From positions 3,224,001 through 3,288,000 of the forward strand of contig CAWFHK010000001.1 of assembly GCA_963815655.1 (NCBI GenBank): a stretch of 64,000 bases of DNA, given 5' to 3'. This DNA comes from JAWOLE01 sp963815655. GTDB lineage: Bacteria > Acidobacteriota > Thermoanaerobaculia > UBA5066 > Gp7-AA6. The notes below the pieces were generated by a model, which saw only the letters and a program-made list of their open reading frames with translations, searched no databases and was not told the DNA's origin. Position numbers and translations under genes: made by a program. Shown here piece by piece: positions 57,129 to 64,000 of the stretch (position 1 is its first letter; each line of letters begins with the position of its first letter).

Positions 57129-58525
57129 GATCAAGGAGGAGAGAGATGAGGCGACCGACCAGGAATCTGCTCTACGTCGTGCTCGGGTTCGTCAGCGTCG
57201 CGTTCCTGGTGCAAGGCGCGGGGCTTCGGCTGCCGAGGATCTTGAAGGTCTTTACCGCGGTCTCGGGCGGGACGGCCTCGTCTTCGTCGCGGATTGCGAG
57301 TCAGGGCGTGTCGTCCGGCGCGACGGCCTCTCCTTCCGGTCCGGTCGTTGTCCAGGGCGCGTCCTCCGGGGCGACGGCGTCCTCCACCGAACCGTCGGTG
57401 AAGCCGTGCACGGCGTCGAGCTCCAACGAATCGACATTCAATTCGACGCCGGTCGCGGAGGGGAGCTTCGTCTGGTTCAACAGCACGATCCACGTGGATG
57501 GGTTGAGCTCGGATCCGACCCGGATCTTCCTGACGGATTCGACGATCAGCTTTACGGCCAACGGGGTGCGATACAACCTGTCCGTGCCGGCCGCGACGGT
57601 GGCCTTCGATCCGTCGATGAAGGCGGCGACGACCAACTTCGATGAGTCGAGCAATCAGTGGGCCACGATGGTTCCGAGCGCGCAGTCGGGGAGAGTGTTT
57701 CTGGCGGGACTGGCCTTTCCTGTTCCGGCCGGGGGTCTGCCCGGAGGGATGAGCGGGGTGACCTGGAGCGCGGCATTCTCGACGGACACGCCGGGCGTGA
57801 CGGCGACGTGGCAGTGGGGCGCTGCGGTTTACCGGGCGTTTGGCCCGGACTACAACTCGCTTGGGGTCAAGCCAGTGGACACCCCGACGAGCCAGCGCGA
57901 CTCGAAGAGTCCGGTTCTGGCCGGCAATCCGGTGAGCATGGAAGTGTTTCTGATCGGCGGGGGGAGCGGAGACGGGGACTCCAACTTCACGGGGTCGTCC
58001 GGGGCATCGAGCGCCGTGACGCCCTGCGGGGCGGGCGCGCCCGGCCAGCCCTCGAGCACGTCGCGGACGACATCGAATGTGAACTACAAGGGCGGCGGCG
58101 ACATCAGGCCGAACCAGGTCACGACCGGTCTGGGGATCACGAAGACGTGTCCCGGCCCGGCGCCGGTGCCGCCCGACTCCATGTTCCAATGCCAGTTCAC
58201 GGTCCAGAACCTGGACCCGGACAACAGCGTCAACACGCTCGCCGTCACGAACCAGGAGGGATTCCCGAGCGGGACTCCGGTCGTGGCTTGTGTCCCCTGC
58301 AACCAGGGCGGGGTCACGGTGACCGTGCTCGGGCCGAAAGGCTCCCCGACGGATACCTGCTCGGGCGCCGTGTGCGAGACCGCGCCCGCCTGCACCTCGA
58401 CCATGTTCTTCTACCAGGACAAGGTCGCCGCCACCGGCATCGACGAGAATAACGGCGGCACGCCGCTGCCGGTATCGGCCAGCACCACCAACCTGGTCAT
58501 CATCGCCGCCTGCACGCCGACGCCG
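57129..58525 (+). repeat. second copy of the 1.4-kb near-identical duplication
   Basis: Counterpart of 52261-53657 (offset 4868). The boundary on the left coincides with the ribosome binding site and on the right with the beginning of the NTPT stalk. Confidence 0.9.
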
Positions 58526-61228
58526 ACGAACACTCCAACGAACACGCCGACGAACACGCCGACGGTGACACCGACGAACACGCCGACGAACACGCCGACG
58601 AACACGCCGACGAACACGCCGACGAACACGCCGACCAATACGCCGACCAATACGCCGACCAATACGCCGACGAACACGCCGACGAACACGCCGACGCCAA
58701 CGAATACGCCGACGAACACGCCGACCGTGACGCCGACCAACACGCCGACGAACACTCCAACGAACACGCCGACGAACACTCCAACGAACACGCCGACGAA
58801 CACTCCAACGAACACGCCGACGAACACTCCAACGAACACTCCGACGAACACGCCGACGAATACGCCGACGAATACGCCGACCAACACCCCGACGAGCACA
58901 CCCACGAACACGCCGACCAACACGGCGACGCCGACGAACACCCCGACGAACACGCCGACGAATACGCCGACGAACACGCCGACGAATACGCCGACGAATA
59001 CGCCGACGAATACGCCGACGAATACGCCGACGAATACGCCGACCAACACCCCGACGAGCACACCCTCGAACACGCCGACCAATACGGCGACGCCGACGAA
59101 CACGCCGACCGTGACGCCGACGAACACGCCGACCGTGACGCCGACGAACACGCCGACGAATACGCCGACGAACACGCCGACGAATACGCCGACGAACACG
59201 CCGACGAATACGCCGACGAACACGCCGACGAACACGCCGACGCCGACGAATACGCCGACGAACACGCCGACCGTGACGCCGACGAACACGCCCACGAACA
59301 CGCCGACGAGGACTCCGACGAAGACGCCGACGGTGACGCCGACGAGCACGCCGACGAATACGCCGACGGTGACGCCGACGAAGACGCCGACGCCGACGCC
59401 GACAGGGGAGTTCTGCGTGGCGGGGACGCCGACGCGGGTGCCGACGCCGGCCTTCACGCCCGGGACGGGATGCTCGGCAACGCCGGCGTCGGGGGTGCTG
59501 ACGGGGATCGTGACGACCAACGCGACGACGAGTGACGGGGCATTCACGAACAACGACACGCACTGCAGCTACGCGATCGGTCTGGCGATCTACAAGGACT
59601 TCGACGGGAACATCGACGACCAGGAGATCTTCGACTACAAGGTGGCGGTGATTCCGCCGAGCTCGACGCTGACGCTGACGGTGAACAACCCGCCGTGCGC
59701 GTTCCAGAGCGACTCGTTCTACGGGGATCTGATCTTCTCGTTCGCGGGCGGAGTTCGTTACGGATCGCGGCGTCTGGGCGGCAACACGTCGGGCGGAGCG
59801 TTCTGCACGGTGCACTGCCTCCCGACGGCGACGCCGACGCCGCCGAATACGCCGACCAAGACGCCGACGAAGACGCCGACGCCGGCCTCGACGAACACGC
59901 CGACCGTGACGCCGACGAAGACGCCGACGAAGACGCCGACCAAGACGCCAACGAAGACCCCGACGATCGTGCTGACGTCGACGCCAACGAAGACGCCGAC
60001 CAAGACGCCGACGCCGTCGTTCTGCCCGGGCGACCTGGTTCAGAACGCGAGTTTCGAGAACCTGAGCGGGACCAACAGCATCGGGGACCCGATACCGACC
60101 AACTGGGTGGTGGAAGCGGGCGAGTCGGGCGCGACGACGGCGTTCCACCCGCCCAACGGGGTGAGGGTGGGTTACGTGTGGGGTCTGAACGGCTCGACGG
60201 GTCGAATGTCGCAGCAGGTGAGCGCGATCGCTGGGAATATCTACACGATGACGTTCTACAGCGGAACGCACAATCCGTCGGTGCATCCGACGATCGAGAT
60301 CCGGTTCTACAACAGTTCCAACGTGGAGATCGGAACGGCGGCGATCCACACGATCACGACGGACATCGACGTGACCGGCTCGCTGGGAGGCCCGTACACC
60401 CTGACGGCGACGGCGCCCACGGGAGTTTCGTACCTGAAGGTCATCTTCCGCGATCCGTCGACGACCCGGGCCGGGGCCAAGGGCGACTCCCTCTGCCTGA
60501 CCACGTTCACTCCGACCCCGACGCCGGCGAACACGCCGACGAGGACCCCGACGAAGACGCCCACCGCGGCGCCGACGAACACCAAGACGCCGACGAAGAC
60601 CCCGACCATCACGCCGACGAAGACACCGGCAGTGCCGCCGACGAACACCAGGACGCCGACCAAGACGCCGACGAAGACGCCCGTGCCGCCGACGAACACC
60701 AGGACGCCGACCAAGACGCCGACGAAGACGCCGCCGCCTTCGTTCTGCAGTGGGAACCTGTTACAGAACGGGAGCTTCGAGACCCTGAGCGGGACCAACA
60801 GTATCCACGATCCTGTTCCGACGCTGTGGATCGCGGAGGCGGGAGAGACGGGGGCGACGACGGCATTCCATCCGCCGGACGGCGTTCGTGTGGGCTATGT
60901 CTGGGGCCTGAACGGATCGACCGGGTTCATGTCCCAGAAAGTGACGGCGACGGCGGGACACGTGTATACGCTGACGTTCTACAGCGGGACGCACAACCCG
61001 TCGGTCCATCCGACGATCGAGATTCGCTTCTACAACAGCTCGAACACGGAGATCGGCACGCGGGCGACGCACACGATCACGACGGACATCGACGTGACCG
61101 GCTCCCTGGGCGGTCCGTACACTCTGAGCAAGACGGCGCCCTCGGGCGTCTCCTACCTGAAGGTCGTCTTCCGCGACCCGTCCACGACCCGGGCGGGGGC
61201 CAAGGGCGACTCGGTCTGCCTCCACTAG
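57146..61228 (+). CDS. secreted TPTNTPT-repeat protein with two jelly-roll modules (longer paralogue)
   Basis: 1360 residues. Head domain (about 460 residues) nearly identical to the gene at 52278. A long NTPT/VTPT stalk of about 300 residues, then a beta domain (CSATPASGVLTGIVTTNATT, SYAIGLAIYKDFDGNIDDQE), a TPTKTPT spacer, and two closely similar modules of about 150 residues (LVQNASFENLSGTNSIGDPI and LLQNGSFETLSGTNSIHDPV) separated by another KTPT spacer. The modules resemble CBM_4_9/DUF642-type carbohydrate-binding jelly rolls. Extracellular and probably surface-exposed. Own terminator behind the stop. Confidence 0.9.
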   Translation: MRRPTRNLLYVVLGFVSVAFLVQGAGLRLPRILKVFTAVSGGTASSSSRIASQGVSSGATASPSGPVVVQGASSGATASSTEPSVKPCTASSSNESTFNSTPVAEGSFVWFNSTIHVDGLSSDPTRIFLTDSTISFTANGVRYNLSVPAATVAFDPSMKAATTNFDESSNQWATMVPSAQSGRVFLAGLAFPVPAGGLPGGMSGVTWSAAFSTDTPGVTATWQWGAAVYRAFGPDYNSLGVKPVDTPTSQRDSKSPVLAGNPVSMEVFLIGGGSGDGDSNFTGSSGASSAVTPCGAGAPGQPSSTSRTTSNVNYKGGGDIRPNQVTTGLGITKTCPGPAPVPPDSMFQCQFTVQNLDPDNSVNTLAVTNQEGFPSGTPVVACVPCNQGGVTVTVLGPKGSPTDTCSGAVCETAPACTSTMFFYQDKVAATGIDENNGGTPLPVSASTTNLVIIAACTPTPTNTPTNTPTNTPTVTPTNTPTNTPTNTPTNTPTNTPTNTPTNTPTNTPTNTPTNTPTPTNTPTNTPTVTPTNTPTNTPTNTPTNTPTNTPTNTPTNTPTNTPTNTPTNTPTNTPTNTPTNTPTSTPTNTPTNTATPTNTPTNTPTNTPTNTPTNTPTNTPTNTPTNTPTNTPTNTPTSTPSNTPTNTATPTNTPTVTPTNTPTVTPTNTPTNTPTNTPTNTPTNTPTNTPTNTPTNTPTPTNTPTNTPTVTPTNTPTNTPTRTPTKTPTVTPTSTPTNTPTVTPTKTPTPTPTGEFCVAGTPTRVPTPAFTPGTGCSATPASGVLTGIVTTNATTSDGAFTNNDTHCSYAIGLAIYKDFDGNIDDQEIFDYKVAVIPPSSTLTLTVNNPPCAFQSDSFYGDLIFSFAGGVRYGSRRLGGNTSGGAFCTVHCLPTATPTPPNTPTKTPTKTPTPASTNTPTVTPTKTPTKTPTKTPTKTPTIVLTSTPTKTPTKTPTPSFCPGDLVQNASFENLSGTNSIGDPIPTNWVVEAGESGATTAFHPPNGVRVGYVWGLNGSTGRMSQQVSAIAGNIYTMTFYSGTHNPSVHPTIEIRFYNSSNVEIGTAAIHTITTDIDVTGSLGGPYTLTATAPTGVSYLKVIFRDPSTTRAGAKGDSLCLTTFTPTPTPANTPTRTPTKTPTAAPTNTKTPTKTPTITPTKTPAVPPTNTRTPTKTPTKTPVPPTNTRTPTKTPTKTPPPSFCSGNLLQNGSFETLSGTNSIHDPVPTLWIAEAGETGATTAFHPPDGVRVGYVWGLNGSTGFMSQKVTATAGHVYTLTFYSGTHNPSVHPTIEIRFYNSSNTEIGTRATHTITTDIDVTGSLGGPYTLSKTAPSGVSYLKVVFRDPSTTRAGAKGDSVCLH
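58516..59406 (+). repeat. 12-bp coding repeat, long NTPT/VTPT stalk
   Basis: About 70 units of the AACACGCCGACG type with higher-order blocks: VTPT units and PTPTNTPT insertions recur every 10-25 units, indicating growth by unequal crossing-over of multi-unit segments. Shorter KTPT arrays follow at 59818-60020 and 60508-60738. Confidence 0.95.
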
Positions 61229-61250
61229 TCGGCTGAAGGAAGAGCAACCA

Positions 61251-61285
61251 GGGCGGGCCTCCCGCAAAAGGGGGCCCGCCCTTTT
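61251..61285 (+). terminator. intrinsic terminator of the second TPT gene
   Basis: GGGCGGGCC (61251-61259) pairs with GGCCCGCCC (61273-61281) and is followed by TTTT. The group II intron remnant starts three bases after it. Confidence 0.9.
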
Positions 61286-61287
61286 CT

Positions 61288-61968
61288 GTACGCCCAGCAT
61301 GGGTTTCAGCCAGCGGGTGGAAGTCCCGCAGGGAGGAGGTCACACCGACCTGAGCGAAGCGCAAGGGCGGGAGCGTGAGCGACCGTCTGAAGGAAGCGCG
61401 GAGCGAGGCCTGCGAGCCGACGAACAGGAACCGGATAAGAGGCGTTGTCTTCAGTGGCGAGCGAGCAGAAGATTGCGAAGCTGCAGTGACCGAGGGGAGG
61501 CGGCGTAGATCCGGCGGTTGTGCAGGGGGAGCTGAGGCTCTTATCTGGGGAGATCTCGCTTGATGCCTGAAAGGGCGACGCCGTGGAAGCCGGCGGAGCG
61601 AGGAGTCAGCAGAGGCCGTAATAGCCGTCGAGAGGCGGTGAAGGGCCGAACGGGAGGGAGAGCGAAAACGGCCTTGAATCTCGGGGGGACAAGGCTCCAG
61701 AAGTCGGGCGAACAGCTCGAGCTGCCGATGGAGAGCGCGGGTGAAACCCGCCGAGCCAACGGGAGCGGAGAAGTCCTCCGGGCGAGGAGAGGGGACGAGC
61801 GCTCGGGCAGGGGCAGCCTGATGGAAGAGGTCGTCGAAAGGACGAACCTGAAGGCGGCGCTGAGACGGGTCAAGCAGAACAAGGGCGGTCCCGGCATCGA
61901 TGGGATGACGGTAGGAGAGCTGCCGGATCACTTGAAGCGGGAATGGGTGCGCATCCGAGAGCCCCTTA
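61288..61968 (+). mobile_element. 5' remnant of a group II intron behind a terminator (class C-like)
   Basis: The stretch begins GTACGCCCAGCATGGG, close to the GTGYG start of group II introns, and continues with structured GC-rich sequence containing GGTGGAAGTCCC and GTGAAACCCGCCGAGCCAAC, typical of domain I. It then carries the first codons of an intron-encoded reverse transcriptase. The intron stops at about 61968; the rest of the RT, maturase, domains V/VI and the 3' splice site are missing. Location directly after an intrinsic terminator is the insertion habit of class C introns. Confidence 0.8.
61821..61968 (+). pseudogene. N-terminal fragment of group II intron reverse transcriptase
   Basis: Encodes MEEVVERTNLKAALRRVKQN and KGGPGIDGMTVGELPDHLKR, the RT-0 region common to intron-encoded proteins, then breaks off after WVRIREPL. 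A complete protein would have more than 400 residues; no YADD box remains. Confidence 0.85.
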
Positions 61969-62051
61969 TCCCGATTTTCGTTCCGGGCCCGGCCCGTGAT
62001 TGAGGGATGATCGCCGGAGCGGGGCCCGCTTCGCCCCGCGGGAGGCCGACG

Positions 62052-62423
62052 ATGCGGTTTTTTCTGCGCCTGCTCATCAACGCGGCGGCGCTCTGGGTCG
62101 CCACGCTGATCGTCCCGGGCGTGACGCACTCCGGAAGCGGGGGAACGCTTCTCCTCGTCGCGCTCGTCTTCGGTCTCCTGAACGCTCTCCTGCGTCCGCT
62201 GTTGGCGGTGCTGTCCTGCCCTCTCCTGATCCTGACTCTCGGGCTCTTCACCTTCGTCATCAACGGTCTCATTCTCTGGCTGACGAGCGCGGTGTCGGGA
62301 TCGCTCGGCATCGGCTTTCACGTGGATGGCTTCTGGGCGGCCTTCCTGGGCGCGTTCGTCGTCTCCATCGTGAGTATCCTGCTCTCCATCTTCGTGCGCG
62401 ACGTCTCGGAAGACCGCGCCTGA
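62052..62423 (+). CDS. small membrane protein, phage holin 4_2 / YvlD-like family
   Basis: 123 residues with four hydrophobic helices: LLINAAALWVATLIVPGVTH, LLLVALVFGLLNALLRPLLA, CPLLILTLGLFTFVINGLIL and FLGAFVVSIVSILLSIFVRD. The pattern GLLNALLRPLL and LTLGLFTFVINGLILWLTS is diagnostic for the chromosomal YvlD-like family, named after phage holins but not known to lyse cells. ATG 62052 is behind GGAGGCCGACG. Expressed alone; function unknown. Confidence 0.9.
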   Translation: MRFFLRLLINAAALWVATLIVPGVTHSGSGGTLLLVALVFGLLNALLRPLLAVLSCPLLILTLGLFTFVINGLILWLTSAVSGSLGIGFHVDGFWAAFLGAFVVSIVSILLSIFVRDVSEDRA

Positions 62424-62467
62424 CCGTCGTTCCGCGCTTGCGCGGGAAATGCGCCTGACGGCGCACC

Positions 62468-62510
62468 GGCGGGCGGCTCGGCCGGATGCGGCCTCGACCG
62501 CCCGCCTTTT
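62468..62510 (+). terminator. intrinsic terminator of the holin-like gene
   Basis: GGCGGGCGG (62468-62476) pairs with CCGCCCGCC (62498-62506), followed by TTTT. The remaining sequence to 62726 holds no gene I can support; it contains a degraded GCGAAGGATCTGC word of the dispersed repeat. Confidence 0.85.
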
Positions 62511-62726
62511 CCCGCGCAAACGCTCCGCTCCCGCGGCGCGCGCCTCCTCCCTCGGTTACTTCGGGAGACTACGCGCACCGCGAGCGCCGGCGGCATTCCG
62601 GCGGTGTATCGGATGCGTCCTTGCCCCTGTCTTCCGGAGCGACCCGTCCTCCGAAGCGTCGGCGAAGGATCTGCTTTCGTCCGCGCCGCTCCCGGGTACT
62701 GAGAAGAGGGCGCCGCCGGCGCCCGC

Positions 62727-64000
62727 CTAGGCGTCTGCCGGCGGTTCCGGCTTTCCGCCTGCCGGGAGCAGGTGCGCGATCGAATAGGCGTAATAGGCCA
62801 GCAGCGGCAGCTCCGCCGGGTCCGCTTTGTAGAGGCCGCCCGATTCGGTGACGAGGCGGCGCAGCGTCAGCATCCGCAGGCCGACGGAGATCGCGTAGTC
62901 CTGGTCCCCGCGAGGGACGTAGACGTGGGCGCCGGCCGACTCGACCTCGCGCATCAGATCGAGCGCGGCGGCCTTCAATTCGAGCCCGCTCCAGGCCCGG
63001 GACGGCTGGCGCAGAAAGGCCGTCGCCACGAGCGAGACGGGAACCGCCGGCACGACCCGCGCGACCTCGGCCATGAGCCGGCGTCCGAGCTCTTCGATGG
63101 CGGCGGAGCGCTCCTCGCCCCCGAGCAGCCGGAAATCGACGCCGCGACTCCGGATGTGCTCCTTCAGCGACACGGGCGGCCCGAAGTTGACGCAGGCGTA
63201 GCCGAAGCGGTGCCACTTGTTCCGGGCGAGCAGCCAGAGGTTGCGAAACACGAAGGACAGCGACTCCCGGACGGCCGCGACCGTCCCCTTCGGGGGCGTG
63301 CGGGCGTCCAGCTCGCGAAGGAAGCTGCGGTCCTCGAAGACCCGGTCGTAGTTGATCCCGACCGGCACGAAGACGATGTCGCGCTCTCCGGCCGGGTCGA
63401 AGGAGCGGGCCATGTAGTCGAGGATGCCGAGCTTGGGCCGTCGAAGCTTTCCGTCGCGCGAGAGCCCCCCTTCGGGAAAGACCGCCTGCGTGACGCCGGC
63501 CTGCGTCGCCATCGCGACGTAGCGCTCGAGGACCTTGCGGTAGAGCGGGTCCTTCGAGTTGCGCCTCACGAAGTAAGCCCCCATGGCGCGGATGAGCGTC
63601 TGGAGCGGCCAGATGCGCGCCCATTCGCCGACCGCGTAGGAGAGCGCGGCCTTTTCGGCGGCCAGGTACGACACGAGGATGTAGTCCATGTTGCTGCGGT
63701 GGTTGATCAGGAAGACGACCGTCGAGTCCGGGCCGATGGAGGCGAGCCCGCGCTCGTCGGAGTATCCGAGCCGGACGCGGTAGAGCGAGCGAGCGATGGT
63801 CCTGGCCAGCCAGTAGCCGAACCGGAAGTAGACGTAGGCATTGAAGGCCGGGACGATCTCGCGCGCGTAGCGGTGGACACGGTCCTGCACGATCTCGCGC
63901 GGCATCCGGGCTTCGCGGGCCTCGGCCTCCGCCGCCTCCTGGACCTGCGGGTCATAGAGCAGCCGGTCGATCAGGACCTCGCGCTTGGTCAGCTTGAAGG
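62727..64000 (-). CDS. PlsB-like glycerol-3-phosphate acyltransferase, 5' end outside window
   Basis: The frame is open at the right edge (FKLTKREVLIDRLLYDPQVQ), so at least 424 C-terminal residues are seen. The acyltransferase block I is VFLINHRSNMDYILVSYLAA (H-x4-D), block II GAYFVRRNSKDPLYRKVLE, block III AVFPEGGLSRDGKLRRPKLG, block IV FVPVGINYDRVFED. Transfers acyl groups to glycerol-3-phosphate at the inner membrane in phospholipid synthesis. Shorter C-terminus than E. coli PlsB, as in Actinobacteria and Acidobacteriota relatives. The ATG at 63905 is internal. Confidence 0.9.
   Translation of the reverse strand, partial: FKLTKREVLIDRLLYDPQVQEAAEAEAREARMPREIVQDRVHRYAREIVPAFNAYVYFRFGYWLARTIARSLYRVRLGYSDERGLASIGPDSTVVFLINHRSNMDYILVSYLAAEKAALSYAVGEWARIWPLQTLIRAMGAYFVRRNSKDPLYRKVLERYVAMATQAGVTQAVFPEGGLSRDGKLRRPKLGILDYMARSFDPAGERDIVFVPVGINYDRVFEDRSFLRELDARTPPKGTVAAVRESLSFVFRNLWLLARNKWHRFGYACVNFGPPVSLKEHIRSRGVDFRLLGGEERSAAIEELGRRLMAEVARVVPAVPVSLVATAFLRQPSRAWSGLELKAAALDLMREVESAGAHVYVPRGDQDYAISVGLRMLTLRRLVTESGGLYKADPAELPLLAYYAYSIAHLLPAGGKPEPPADA

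Noticed and set aside
57131..60349. 1072-codon antisense frame and VGVFVGV frame over the NTPT stalk
   Set aside because: A 12-bp repeat without stop codons is open in every frame; these translate to monotonous RRRIRRR or VGVFVGV strings.
62511..62726. Short plus-strand frames between the holin-like gene and plsB
   Set aside because: Arg/Pro/Ala-rich shadows without ribosome binding sites, in a region with terminator and degraded dispersed-repeat words.
1..64000. tRNA, rRNA or tmRNA genes
   Set aside because: I found no cloverleaf with conserved T-loop sequence and no rRNA segment; a covariance-model scan would be decisive.

Overview
The window is GC-rich DNA from a Gram-negative bacterium. 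Evidence for an outer membrane and thin peptidoglycan: a TonB-dependent receptor, an OprP-like porin, lipoproteins, Mpl muropeptide ligase and a PlsB-type acyltransferase. Threonine/proline (TPTNTPT) low-complexity secreted proteins, a DUF1573 protein, a deoxyhypusine-synthase-like gene and the overall gene mix suggest an Acidobacteriota relative, perhaps Thermoanaerobaculia-like; this is inference, as no rRNA or tRNA gene is present.

Layout. 1-3.4 kb: two coupled conserved genes of unknown function, the first cut by the window edge. 3.5-9.4 kb: hslU, a fibronectin-III lipoprotein, dapF, an FAH-family hydrolase and a membrane glycosyltransferase-like protein that runs into a remnant of an mpl gene. 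9.5-14.3 kb: an accessory, decaying zone with a secreted protein interrupted by an in-frame TAG, a pseudogene with an in-frame TAA, and two truncated transposases meeting tail to tail at a 43-bp palindrome. 14.3-19.9 kb: higBA, mpl, a DUF1573 protein, a frameshifted four-helix-bundle gene between inverted short repeats, a deoxyhypusine-synthase-like gene overlapping larB. 20-22.7 kb: a cobalamin riboswitch, a BtuB-type receptor and a cobalamin adenosyltransferase. 24-28.9 kb: divergent ftr1 and fur, then apbE, porin, FMN-binding protein and a membrane protein, with three TGAGACT-N-AGTCTCA-like operators. This looks like an iron-controlled iron-uptake and flavinylation module. 28.8-40 kb: mostly housekeeping (tyrS, UDG, M23 peptidase, sortase, TPR, Bax-inhibitor-like, ABC exporter, ArsR-like regulator, methyltransferase) plus a CuA-like secreted protein. 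40.2-45.8 kb: a large secreted ExeM-like nuclease, GNAT, SDR and a broken metalloprotease. 45.9-51.8 kb: a LuxR-type regulator, MASE2 hybrid kinase, receiver, RsbW-like kinase, STAS antagonist, patatin and RsbU-like phosphatase, reading as one partner-switching signalling cluster. 52-61.3 kb: two paralogous secreted TPTNTPT proteins flanking a pectate-lyase-like protein. 61.3-64 kb: a group II intron remnant behind a terminator, a small holin-like membrane protein and the start-truncated plsB-like gene.

The most unusual signal is not a gene. At a dozen places the DNA after a stop codon consists of short tandem repeats with a 7- or 8-bp period, each locus with its own unit (TCGGGAA, GTGGTAG, ACTGGGAG, CGGGTGAT, CCTGAAA, GAGTTAT, GTGATTG, CGGGACT, AGATTCC). 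Several start at the base after the stop codon or include it; one fills exactly the 64 bp between a TGA and the next ATG. A second notable signal is the pair of TPTNTPT genes, which share about 1.4 kb at more than 99% identity although their upstream regions are clearly diverged.
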